This document shows positions 44,726 to 52,265 of a stretch of 64,000 nucleotides of DNA, in pieces. The translations under genes and the position numbers were made by a program. Under the pieces are notes generated by a model, which saw nothing but the letters and a program-made list of their open reading frames with translations, did no database searches and was not told where the DNA came from. Numbering within the stretch: the first letter of the stretch is position 1; every line of letters starts with the position of its first letter. Source of the stretch: Bacteroidota bacterium (GTDB lineage Bacteria > Bacteroidota > Bacteroidia > Chitinophagales > Chitinophagaceae); NCBI GenBank assembly GCA_016868815.1, contig VGFQ01000004.1, positions 1 to 64,000 of the forward strand, read 5' to 3'.

Positions 44726-45583
44726 TCAAATATACTTCAGGAGCTTACTCCGGATGTGGGCGATGCTTTGAGCGATGCTGTCGAAGGGGGAGCCAGGGCA
44801 GACATCCTGTTCGACAAAGAAGTGCTTCAAACCCGACTTCTTATGGGCTTTGAAGATCGATATGAAATCGATGGTGCCGTTGCCGACTTCGGTGAATTGT
44901 TTCTTGTCAGTCCCGTCCATGTCTTTGACATGCCAGAGGGCGATGCGGCCTGGGTATTTCCGGAAGATCTCCAGCGGTGGCTGGCCGGCCTTGACGGCCC
45001 AGTAGAGGTCTAGTTCAGCCTTCACGAGGGAGGGGTCTGTCTGGCCCATCAGGATGTTGAAGGGGAGTGTGTCACCGATTTGCTTGAACTCGAAGTCGTG
45101 GTTGTGGTATCCCAGTTGAATGCCTGCTTTTTGGCATATTTCGCCCGCCTTGTTGAGGAGGTCAGCGACCTTTTTATAGTCGTCGGCCGTCTTGCGTTCG
45201 TTGGGCATCAGAAAGGCCAGGACCATGTATTGCTGGCCGATGGCGGCGGCGTCTTCGACGGCTTTTTCCCAGCCGTTGCGGATGTTGTTAAGCAGGTAGT
45301 GTCCACTGGGGGCGGAAAGTCCCGTCTCTGCCAGCAGTGTGCGGAACGCTGGAGCAGCCATTCCATAGAACTTGCCATTATAGCCGAAGTTTTCGACTTC
45401 CTGGAAGCCTAGCTGGGCGACTTTTCGGATGCTACCAATGGCATCTTTTGCAATCTCTCCACGGATGGTATAGAGTTGTACCCCTATCTTCCGGTCTTTG
45501 ACGGCGGCGAAGGCTTCCGGGGGCAGGGTGGAGCCGGCTGCAAGGATGGACAGTTGGCGGAGGTATTCTCTTCTGCTGATCAT
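44726..45583 (-). CDS. Exported TIM-barrel sugar phosphate isomerase/epimerase
   Basis: A 285-aa xylose-isomerase-like TIM-barrel protein with an N-terminal export signal (MISRREYLRQLSILAAGSTLPPEAFA, Tat-like double Arg). Metal-site strands appear as LGYHNHDFEF, VKAELDLYWAVKAG, ALWHVKDMDG and HFFVEQDVCPGSPFD, the subfamily common beside DUF1080 and Gfo/Idh genes. This is the third TIM-barrel protein in the region. It lies 4 bp after the thioredoxin-fold gene on the same strand. Confidence 0.87.
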   Translation of the reverse strand: MISRREYLRQLSILAAGSTLPPEAFAAVKDRKIGVQLYTIRGEIAKDAIGSIRKVAQLGFQEVENFGYNGKFYGMAAPAFRTLLAETGLSAPSGHYLLNNIRNGWEKAVEDAAAIGQQYMVLAFLMPNERKTADDYKKVADLLNKAGEICQKAGIQLGYHNHDFEFKQIGDTLPFNILMGQTDPSLVKAELDLYWAVKAGQPPLEIFRKYPGRIALWHVKDMDGTDKKQFTEVGNGTIDFISIFKAHKKSGLKHFFVEQDVCPGSPFDSIAQSIAHIRSKLLKYI

Positions 45584-45587
45584 GGTT

Positions 45588-46130
45588 TTATTTTTTTGGG
45601 ATGAGGCGGATCAGGGAAGGTATGTCCTTTTCATCGTCTGTATATCGAAGCAATATTCCTTTCTCTGAGAAAAGAAACATCGACGGGTATTTCTTGGGGA
45701 GAAAGCGAGAGATGAATTGTCGTTCTGGGTCGCGGGCTGTGACGACCTGTTTCTTTGAGATGATCTTGTCTGCGAATCTACGAAGGAAAGGGATGGCCGC
45801 CTCAGGCGGGTCCATTGTCAGCAGAACGGTATGGAGACCGTCCATGGCGCTATGGTTGTCATTCCATGTCGAGACCGCCTGCATGCAGTGCGGGCATTCG
45901 GTGTCGAAGAAGACAAAGAGGGTCTTTTTTGGGGGTTGGAGGTCTCTCTGGGTGAAAGGTTTACCGTCAGAGAGGCGAAGGAAGTGGAATTCGGGCAGTC
46001 GTTGCACCTGGCCGTTGGCGACCTGGGTAAAAGCCAGCTTGACCAGTAGGATAACAGGGAGACAAATCTGCTTTCTGATGACAAAGAGAAAGATACGCGT
46101 ACAACCGAAGATGGATCGAAGCGGAGTCAT
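45588..46130 (-). CDS. Thioredoxin-fold (TlpA/redoxin-like) protein
   Basis: A 180-aa protein with an N-terminal hydrophobic segment (about residues 20-40, probably a signal or anchor) and a thioredoxin fold. The redox motif is CPHC in VFFDTECPHCMQAVSTW. The downstream KKYPSMFLFSEKG holds the cis-proline position of the fold. It probably acts on disulfides in the periplasm. It precedes a TIM-barrel isomerase gene by 4 bp, an unusual pairing. Confidence 0.8.
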   Translation of the reverse strand: MTPLRSIFGCTRIFLFVIRKQICLPVILLVKLAFTQVANGQVQRLPEFHFLRLSDGKPFTQRDLQPPKKTLFVFFDTECPHCMQAVSTWNDNHSAMDGLHTVLLTMDPPEAAIPFLRRFADKIISKKQVVTARDPERQFISRFLPKKYPSMFLFSEKGILLRYTDDEKDIPSLIRLIPKK

Positions 46131-46222
46131 GTAAACGAACGGGTATCTACACGAGGATTGCCATTAAAAACAGTATAAAGTAAAGTCATTATCGGAAATC
46201 GTGCATGCCTGCTCAGGCAAAT

Positions 46223-46241
46223 CCATTGACGCAGTCAATGG
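46223..46241. repeat. Perfect inverted repeat at the merC 3' end (weak terminator or operator)
   Basis: CCATTGAC at 46223-46230 and GTCAATGG at 46234-46241 form a perfect 8-bp stem with a 3-base loop, spanning the merC stop codon. The minus-strand flank (ATTTG) is not a real T-run, so it would be a weak intrinsic terminator. Its symmetry would also allow protein binding. Confidence 0.4.
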
Positions 46242-46624
46242 TTGCAGGAGGCATCATGTCTTTTGCCCGTTTGTTGGCAATAGCGGATGTTGATGACGTG
46301 GGCTGTCACGATGGCGAGGATGGCCGGCACGAGGAAATAGAGTTGCTGGCTGTGCCAGATCTGTTTGAAGATCAGGAGGATGATGCCGATGCCAAAAAGT
46401 ATATAGGGTAAGTGTGCATGGTGATGGCTGCGGAAGCCATGCCGCAGCGACCGAAAGCTGATGAATGCGGCCAACGCAATCATCACCCCTTCGAAGAAAT
46501 CATTATTGATGATGTCCAAGCCTAGGATCGGAAGGCTACCCAGAATAATGGGCAGCAAGGAGCAATGAACGGCACAAGCTATGGCGGCGGTTATACCTAG
46601 GACATCGTTATTAATCCGTATCAT
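46235..46624 (-). CDS. MerC domain membrane protein
   Basis: A 129-aa inner-membrane protein with four hydrophobic segments. The first contains IACAVHCSLLPIILG, the Cys-x3-Cys metal-binding pattern of MerC-type transporters. His-rich HHHAH lies in the loop at about residues 67-71 and a C-terminal CQQTGKRHDASCNH adds possible metal ligands. In Bacteroidota such proteins occur without a mer operon, so mercury specificity is unproven. It is divergent from sco and the Fur-family gene, which suggests metal-linked expression. Confidence 0.83.
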   Translation of the reverse strand: MIRINNDVLGITAAIACAVHCSLLPIILGSLPILGLDIINNDFFEGVMIALAAFISFRSLRHGFRSHHHAHLPYILFGIGIILLIFKQIWHSQQLYFLVPAILAIVTAHVINIRYCQQTGKRHDASCNH

Positions 46625-46632
46625 GGAAGTGA

Positions 46633-46663
46633 TAAAGGTACTTAACTGTAATAAGGTTGCAAA
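46633..46663 (-). promoter_or_regulatory. Bacteroidota-type promoter of merC
   Basis: On the minus strand TTTG (46663-46660), a 19-bp spacer and TACCTTTA (46640-46633) match TTTG-N19-TAnnTTTG with a single mismatch in the -7 box. The box ends 8 bp before the merC ATG, so the transcript would have almost no leader. Confidence 0.5.
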
Positions 46664-46699
46664 GTGACAGATTCCCTCTGAGAATGGCTCTAGGCTTTG

Positions 46700-46707
46700 T
46701 ATTTTTG
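46700..46707 (+). promoter_or_regulatory. -7 promoter element upstream of sco
   Basis: TATTTTTG matches TAnnTTTG exactly, 17 bp before the ATG at 46725. No good -33 element lies at the usual distance, so confidence is limited. It could drive sco and the Fur-family gene. Confidence 0.4.
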
Positions 46708-46724
46708 TATGGAAGCATTTGGCT

Positions 46725-47357
46725 ATGACGCGGAAAGGATGGATGTATCTGGTTTTTTTCGGATTGCTGCTGGCCGGCTTCTATGTTGGGCTGCTATGGT
46801 TCACGGACTTCGGGAAGGTTGACCTGCCGGTACTGTCCAAGGTGCGTCCTTTCCGATTTACGCGGCAGGACGGGCAGCTGGTCACAGAAGCGGATGTGCA
46901 GGGGAGGGTCTATGTCGCCGAGTTCTTCTTCACCACCTGCAAAGGCATCTGTCCCAAGATGAACCGTAACCTGAGTCTTGTCTATGCCTCATTGCGTCGG
47001 CATCCTTCCTTTCGGATCCTCTCGCATACGGTCGATCCGTCGACCGATAATACAGCGCGGTTGAAGGGGCATGCAGACTCCTTAGGTGTGGATACGGATC
47101 GTTGGTGGTTTTTGACAGGCGACAAGGAATCCTTGTATCGGACGGCTCGGGAGAGCTATCTCCTCGATAGTCCAGAGAACAGCTCACGCAATATCTCCGA
47201 GCAGTTCATCCACACGCAGTTCTTTGCCTTGGTGGATGCCGACGGGCAGGTGCGCGGCATTTACGACGGCTTGCAGAAGGAGGAGTTAGAGCAGCTCCAA
47301 AAAGATGCCAACGGCTTGCTGGAGGCGCTGGGAGATACCAAACTACGACAACCATGA
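46725..47357 (+). CDS. SCO1/SenC family copper chaperone
   Basis: A 210-aa membrane-anchored thioredoxin-fold protein. One N-terminal transmembrane helix (about residues 5-25) precedes the SCO domain with the copper-binding CKGIC motif in FFFTTCKGICPKMN and the distal His in FIHTQFFALVD. SCO proteins deliver copper to cytochrome oxidase. I start at the ATG at 46725, not the TTG six bases earlier. The stop overlaps the start of the Fur-family gene (ATGA). No oxidase genes are adjacent. Confidence 0.92.
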   Translation: MTRKGWMYLVFFGLLLAGFYVGLLWFTDFGKVDLPVLSKVRPFRFTRQDGQLVTEADVQGRVYVAEFFFTTCKGICPKMNRNLSLVYASLRRHPSFRILSHTVDPSTDNTARLKGHADSLGVDTDRWWFLTGDKESLYRTARESYLLDSPENSSRNISEQFIHTQFFALVDADGQVRGIYDGLQKEELEQLQKDANGLLEALGDTKLRQP

Positions 47358-47773
47358 GCGAGGCGATGGTAGAGGATATCCTGCGAAGCAACCATTTGAG
47401 TGTGACGACACCGCGGCGGCGTATCCTGGGATGGTTTCTTAAGAAGGATAGTGCTTTGTCGCACCACGACATCGAGGCGGGCACGCAGCGTAGCTTCGAC
47501 CGGGTGACGCTGTACCGGACTTTGCAGACTTTTTTAGAGAAAGGGATCATCCATATAGTCCCCAGCACCGACAATGTCATTCGGTATGCCTTGTGCAAAG
47601 AGGCCTGTAAGGAGGGCCATCACCATGACGACCATGTCCATTTTGTCTGTGATGCCTGTGGCACCACACAATGCATGGATAAGATCACCATTCCTGCGGT
47701 CCGTCTTCCGAAAGGCTATCGCGTGCGTCAGATCGGCATGGTGGTGACGGGCATCTGTGGGCGATGCCGATGA
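47354..47773 (+). CDS. Fur family metal-responsive regulator (Zur-like)
   Basis: A 139-aa repressor-type protein. The winged-helix domain carries VTTPRRRILGWFLKKDSALSHHDIE and RVTLYRTLQTFLEKGII, typical of Fur/Zur. The C-terminal part holds HHHDDHVHFVCDACG and CGRC, two CxxC pairs for structural zinc. Its position behind sco and opposite merC suggests it senses zinc or a related metal and controls these genes. Which metal is bound cannot be read from the sequence. Confidence 0.9.
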   Translation: MSEAMVEDILRSNHLSVTTPRRRILGWFLKKDSALSHHDIEAGTQRSFDRVTLYRTLQTFLEKGIIHIVPSTDNVIRYALCKEACKEGHHHDDHVHFVCDACGTTQCMDKITIPAVRLPKGYRVRQIGMVVTGICGRCR

Positions 47774-47829
47774 GGCTGGCGCACTCTTCGATTTCTTTGT
47801 TTCATCCGATGGGTGCATTTTTCCTCCGA

Positions 47830-49554
47830 CTAGCAGGTCTCGAGTTCTGCCCGCACCATTTCCATGAGGTCTTTGATGAGGTCGGGGGAAAAGTCGAACG
47901 ACAGGCCAGCCTTTTCGTAGAGGGCTGGCAAGGTGTGGGTGCCGCCGAGTGCCAGGGCTTCTGTATAATGGCGGAGGGCTGAGGCGGAGTTTTCGCGGTA
48001 TTGCTTCCACATGCTGATGGCCGCCAGCTGGGCAATTCCGTATTCGATGTAGTAGAATGGCACTTCGAAGAGATGCAGTTGCCGTTGCCAGGAGATCTCA
48101 CGGAATGCGTCGAGACCTTGGGTGTCGATGGCCGGCGTGGAGAAGCGTTGGAGAGTCTCCATCCAGGCGGCGGTCCGCTCTTCGACACTATGAGTGGGAT
48201 GCAGGTACACCCAATGTTGGAAGGCGTCGATGGTCGCGATCCAGGGAAAGATGGTGATGACTCGTTCGAGTTGATGCCGTTTGGCGCGTTTCATCTCAGC
48301 TTCGTTGTCGAAGAATGGCTGCCAGTGGTCCATGCTGAAGAGTTCCATGGACATGGACGCCAGCTCTGCCATTTCGGTGGGGTATTCTTTGAAAGCGCTG
48401 AGTTCTAATGGGTGGGAGAGGAAAGAGTGGATGGCATGCCCTCCTTCGTGTACCATCGTGGTGACATCTCCCATCTGCCCGGCGGCGTTCATGAAGATGA
48501 AGGGGGCGCCGCTCTCCATGAGTGGCATGTTATAACCTCCCGGGGCCTTGCCTTTGCGGCTGTCAAGGTCGAGGTGGCCCATCTGGTCCATGCGACGCAG
48601 GCAGTCGGCAAAAAAGGGGTTTAGTCGCTGGAAGCAGTCGATGGTCTTGGAGAGGAGTTCTTTGCCGTCGTTGAAGGGGCGCAGCGGTGCGGTGCCTTCG
48701 GGCTCTGCCTCTGTGTCCCAGGGTCGGAGGGGTTGGATGCCCAGCCGGCGCTCGTGATGGGTATAGATCTCATTGACAAGGGGTAAGACATGTTCTTCGA
48801 CGGCTGCATGGAAGCGTTCACAGTCGGCCGGCTTGTAGTCGAACCGTCCCATCTCTGCGAACTTATAGTCGCGGTAGTTGTCGAATCCTGCATGTTGAGC
48901 GATGCGGTGGCGCAGGCCGACGAGCTTCCCGAAAAGTTCTTGCAGTGTTTCGGCATCCTGCGAGCGGCGTTCTGCTACTTTCCGGTAGATCGTTTCCCGC
49001 ACTTTGCGGTCTGGGTTTTCCAGGAAGCGAGCGGCTTGCTGTAGGGTATATTCCTTTCCCTCGTATTCGATGGCCATGCGTCCGGCGATCGTTCCGTACT
49101 GTTGCTGCAAGACGCTCATCTCAGCCTGCAGGGGGATGTTTTCTGGTCGGAAGAGGTCGATGTTTTTTTTGACGCTGCGGAGGTAGGTGAAGTATTTGTT
49201 GTTGTCCAGTGCCTGTGTGTGAGGACAGTCTATGAGTTTCCGGTTGAGGCGGTCGGCATAGGGCTGTATGTGTGGCTGGATATGGAGGTAGAAGTTGTTG
49301 AACGCTTCTTCGAGGTTTTTGTCGGTAGTATCGCAGGTCATCCGTACTTGTCGCCAGCAGGCGTCTTCGCTGATGATGGCCTCCAGTTCGCTGAGGTCTC
49401 GGAGCCACTGTTCGAGGGCTGCGACATTTTCGATGGGCCGCTGTTCGAGTTGTTGGAACCAGGGTTCAAGCTGCTGCCAGTCGGTAATGGTGAAATCAGA
49501 GGGCAGAAAATGCCGTTGGATCTTTTGAATATCGCTGGTGTAGGGCATAGGCAT
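47830..49554 (-). CDS. M3 family oligoendopeptidase (PepF-like)
   Basis: A 574-aa cytoplasmic metallopeptidase of clan MA, family M3. The zinc motif HEGGH is in TTMVHEGGHAIHSFLSHP, with the downstream Glu in YPTEMAELASMSMEL. The late FYYIEYGIAQLAAISMW is also conserved. It cleaves medium-length peptides. It converges on the Fur-family gene and lies 33 bp after DUF5606 on the same strand. Confidence 0.93.
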   Translation of the reverse strand: MPMPYTSDIQKIQRHFLPSDFTITDWQQLEPWFQQLEQRPIENVAALEQWLRDLSELEAIISEDACWRQVRMTCDTTDKNLEEAFNNFYLHIQPHIQPYADRLNRKLIDCPHTQALDNNKYFTYLRSVKKNIDLFRPENIPLQAEMSVLQQQYGTIAGRMAIEYEGKEYTLQQAARFLENPDRKVRETIYRKVAERRSQDAETLQELFGKLVGLRHRIAQHAGFDNYRDYKFAEMGRFDYKPADCERFHAAVEEHVLPLVNEIYTHHERRLGIQPLRPWDTEAEPEGTAPLRPFNDGKELLSKTIDCFQRLNPFFADCLRRMDQMGHLDLDSRKGKAPGGYNMPLMESGAPFIFMNAAGQMGDVTTMVHEGGHAIHSFLSHPLELSAFKEYPTEMAELASMSMELFSMDHWQPFFDNEAEMKRAKRHQLERVITIFPWIATIDAFQHWVYLHPTHSVEERTAAWMETLQRFSTPAIDTQGLDAFREISWQRQLHLFEVPFYYIEYGIAQLAAISMWKQYRENSASALRHYTEALALGGTHTLPALYEKAGLSFDFSPDLIKDLMEMVRAELETC

Positions 49555-49587
49555 GCATTGACTGATGGGGTACAGTGATGGAGGGGA

Positions 49588-50004
49588 CTAGGCTTCCGGC
49601 GTGTCTGTGCCTTCCTCTTTTTGGGGATTCTGGATGGCTATGCCCAGCTTCTGGAGGATGCCCAGCCACCGGACCATCTTCTTCATATCGCTGGTATAGA
49701 CACGTTCCAGGTCGATGGCTGGGTATGCCTTGGTGAAATAGGCTTTTACGGCAGCGGTATCTTTTTCCTCGGGCAGTGTTAGACCGGAGGCCTGCATGGC
49801 TAGGAGTACCTCGGCGAGGTTGACATTGTCGCCCGTGGTGTAGACCTCGATGCTTTCCAGGTGGGAGAAGTTGTGGACGCGGCTAGAGACAAATCGAGTC
49901 TGCTTGTCTTCCAAAGACCGGACGAGGGCACCGTCGTTCTTGCTGTGGAGGAGTTCGTAGAGGCCGGGGAGGCCAGTGACGGAGATGATCTTCTTATAAT
50001 CCAT
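49588..50004 (-). CDS. DUF5606 family protein
   Basis: A 138-aa protein from the inner ATG at 50004 (MDYKKIISVTGLPGLYELL), the usual start for this Bacteroidota family. Central KNDGALVRSLEDKQTRFVSSRVHNFSHLESIEVYT is characteristic. No catalytic motif or signal peptide is visible and the function is unknown. The C-terminal tail is Glu/Thr-rich. It probably shares a transcript with the oligopeptidase gene. Confidence 0.82.
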   Translation of the reverse strand: MDYKKIISVTGLPGLYELLHSKNDGALVRSLEDKQTRFVSSRVHNFSHLESIEVYTTGDNVNLAEVLLAMQASGLTLPEEKDTAAVKAYFTKAYPAIDLERVYTSDMKKMVRWLGILQKLGIAIQNPQKEEGTDTPEA

Positions 50005-50220
50005 AATCATATTCGGCAGCTGCAAGTTACAGGTTTGCGTCGTAACGCCGCTTAAGGCTTCGGGTTAGTCTGATGGGATCTTAATGCATGTAGCTGTATC
50101 CATTCCGGCAACAAGCTCAGGCCAGGCAGGTGGATGCGCGGGGCACCGTCCTGGGTGCCATACCCGTTATCATGTTGTTGCCAGCTGGAAAGATCAGACA
50201 GTTTGGTGGCGTTGGATGAC

Positions 50221-50871
50221 TCAGCGTTCTGTATATGCCAACCCTTCTTCGATGCGTGCTTTCAAGGTATGCTCTTCCATATAGCCATTGGCCAGGAGGC
50301 GAAATCTTCTTTCTTCTGTCTGCAGCAAGACGGCAGGGAAGCCGCTGATGCCCCATTGTGCGATCAGCGAGAATTCTTCTTCGGCTCGTTGCTGGTAGGT
50401 TGCAGCAGATAGTTTATCATAAAATGCTGCTTCGGGTATTCCGTAGGTCAGCAGCAGGTGGCGGTAGGCTTCATCGTCTGTAAGGTCTCTTCCTTCTTGA
50501 TAGAGTGCCTGCTGTAATGCGCAGGCAAATTCGATGCATCGTTCGGGCTGGTATTCTTTAAGGATGCAGAGGGCGACAGCTGCTTTTTCGGAATGTGGGT
50601 ACCAGTCGCTCAGCTCTGGTTGGCGGACATGCCAAAGGAAATCCTCCCCGAAACGGATGCCGGTCAATTCTTCCACACGAGTATAGTGGTTGCGGATGAA
50701 CTCAGCGATGGCTGTGATGGGCCGGGCAGATGCCCGGGGGATCATTCCGCCTGAGAGCACTTCGAAGGCGAGCCTGTCGAAGTACTCCTCATGGATGCGG
50801 CGGATGACGGGGCTGAAGCCGTAGCACCATCCGCAGTAGGCATCGTAGCAGTAGTAGACGGTGGGAGTCAC
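50221..50871 (-). CDS. DsbA family (FrnE-like) thioredoxin-fold protein
   Basis: A 216-aa cytoplasmic protein of the DsbA/2-hydroxychromene isomerase fold. The N-terminal active site is CGWC in CYDAYCGWCYGFSPV, with a helical insert (ALCILKEYQPERCIEFACALQQALYQEGRDL) and the cis-proline loop GISGFPAVLL. No signal peptide is present. It is the last gene of the esterase-polA operon and overlaps the previous gene by 4 bp. Confidence 0.88.
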   Translation of the reverse strand: MTPTVYYCYDAYCGWCYGFSPVIRRIHEEYFDRLAFEVLSGGMIPRASARPITAIAEFIRNHYTRVEELTGIRFGEDFLWHVRQPELSDWYPHSEKAAVALCILKEYQPERCIEFACALQQALYQEGRDLTDDEAYRHLLLTYGIPEAAFYDKLSAATYQQRAEEEFSLIAQWGISGFPAVLLQTEERRFRLLANGYMEEHTLKARIEEGLAYTER

Positions 50872-51638
50872 TTACGGTCTTTGACCTCATCAAAGTGCTG
50901 CTCGTAATCCGGCCGGATCGTTCCCATCCATCGGTCCCAGAACAGAAAGTAGAGGCCGTAGTTGCCTTTGAAGTGCTGGTGGTGTAAGTTATGGTTGACG
51001 GAGGTATTCACCCACCTTCCGATGGGGTGGCGGCTGAAGCCCTTTGGGTAGAGTTCCCAGCCAAGATGTCCATAGACGTTATAAATGATTGAGAAGAGGA
51101 AGAAGAGTGCGAAGTGCAGTGGATGGATTGGGATGGTGAAGAGGAATACGGCGAAGATGCCCACTTCCACGATGGCTTCCAACGGGTGGAAGGCGTAGGC
51201 AGCCCAGGGTGAGGGGTTGGTGGAGCGGTGGTGTAAGAGATGAAACCAGCGGAATACCGCAGGGTGGTGCATGAAGCGGTGGGTCCAATAAAAGTAGGTG
51301 TCATGCATCAGCGTCATCACTGGGAATGCTCCGATAAACCAGGCCAAACCGTAGTCGGCGATGTCGGTGTAGAGGGTGGTATACGGTCTTACTGTTGGAT
51401 TTTTGATGAGCAGCAGCGGCACAATGCCGAAGATGGCGATGGTGAGCAGGGAGTATCCGATCTCCCTCATGTAGTCTGAGCTTTTGGGGAAGCGCTTCTG
51501 TATCTTACGCGAGGAGAGGGCAGTGTAGAGGATGACATAAAACGCGAGGAAGGCGATGCCGGCGACAATGGCATAGCGGCTGCCGACTTTTTGGAGGATG
51601 GAAAGGTAGTCTTGGAGTGTCATTGCAAGTAGGATCAT
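50868..51638 (-). CDS. Sterol desaturase / fatty acid hydroxylase superfamily protein (second copy)
   Basis: A 256-aa membrane di-iron enzyme. Histidine clusters are HDTYFYWTHRFMHHP, WFHLLHHRSTNPSPWAAYAFHPLE and NHNLHHQHFKGNYG, followed by LYFLFWDRWMGT, the classic ending of the family. Three to four hydrophobic segments lie in the first 110 residues. An inner ATG at 51623 is an alternative start. It lies between an acyltransferase and a DsbA-family gene. A lipid substrate is likely but unspecified. Confidence 0.87.
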   Translation of the reverse strand: MILLAMTLQDYLSILQKVGSRYAIVAGIAFLAFYVILYTALSSRKIQKRFPKSSDYMREIGYSLLTIAIFGIVPLLLIKNPTVRPYTTLYTDIADYGLAWFIGAFPVMTLMHDTYFYWTHRFMHHPAVFRWFHLLHHRSTNPSPWAAYAFHPLEAIVEVGIFAVFLFTIPIHPLHFALFFLFSIIYNVYGHLGWELYPKGFSRHPIGRWVNTSVNHNLHHQHFKGNYGLYFLFWDRWMGTIRPDYEQHFDEVKDRK

Positions 51639-51674
51639 TGCAAAGGTAAGCTGCGCTATCTGATGGGGTGCTAT

Positions 51675-52265
51675 CTAGTCTATTCTCGCCGACTCGGGGT
51701 CGTATTTTTCGGGATGCCGGCCCTGGATAGGACGGTAATATTCGCGGATCATAGCCATGTCTGCTTCTTTGTCGCCGGTGGGGTGGAAGACAGGCCCGCA
51801 ACCGGCGATTCGGTTTTTGAAGTCTAGGTATCCGAGCATGATGGGGACGCTGGCCCCGACGGCAGTATGGTAGAACCCGCTCTTCCATTTGGCGACCCGG
51901 CTGCGCGTCCCTTCGGCAGGGACGAGGAGGTAGAGCGACTCCTTTTCCCGGAACATGCGGATGAATTGTTCAACTAAGTTGTGGGTCTGCCTGCGTTCGA
52001 CGGGGATGGCACCTGTGTTGTCGAGGAGTTTTTTGAAGGGGAAGCGATATGCCTGGTATTTGACGAGGTAGTTGACCCGGAGGCCGAGAATGCGGAAGGT
52101 AGCCAGTGCATAGACGAAGTCCCAGTTGGAGGTATGCGGGGCCGCGATGATGACGGCCTTCTTTAGGTCGGCCGGAATGGTTTCTCCGACCTTCCATCCT
52201 TTCAGCCGAAACCACCATACGAAGAGTCTTGTAATCATGTGGATCGTTTCAGTTTTGTTTGTCAA
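51675..52265 (-). CDS. 1-acyl-glycerol-3-phosphate acyltransferase-like protein (PlsC family)
   Basis: A 196-aa membrane-associated acyltransferase. The catalytic HxxxxD box is HTSNWD, preceded by IIAAPHT, and the second motif is LVPAEGTRSR (E-G-T-R). Members acylate lysophospholipids or ornithine lipids. The start overlaps the polA end by 4 bp, and the sterol-desaturase-family gene follows at 36 bp, so a lipid-modifying function shared with that neighbour is plausible. Confidence 0.88.
   Translation of the reverse strand: MTNKTETIHMITRLFVWWFRLKGWKVGETIPADLKKAVIIAAPHTSNWDFVYALATFRILGLRVNYLVKYQAYRFPFKKLLDNTGAIPVERRQTHNLVEQFIRMFREKESLYLLVPAEGTRSRVAKWKSGFYHTAVGASVPIMLGYLDFKNRIAGCGPVFHPTGDKEADMAMIREYYRPIQGRHPEKYDPESARID

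Noticed and set aside
46235..46624. A mercury-resistance (mer) operon
   Set aside because: Only a MerC-type protein is present; merA, merP, merT and merR are absent, so resistance to mercury is not supported.
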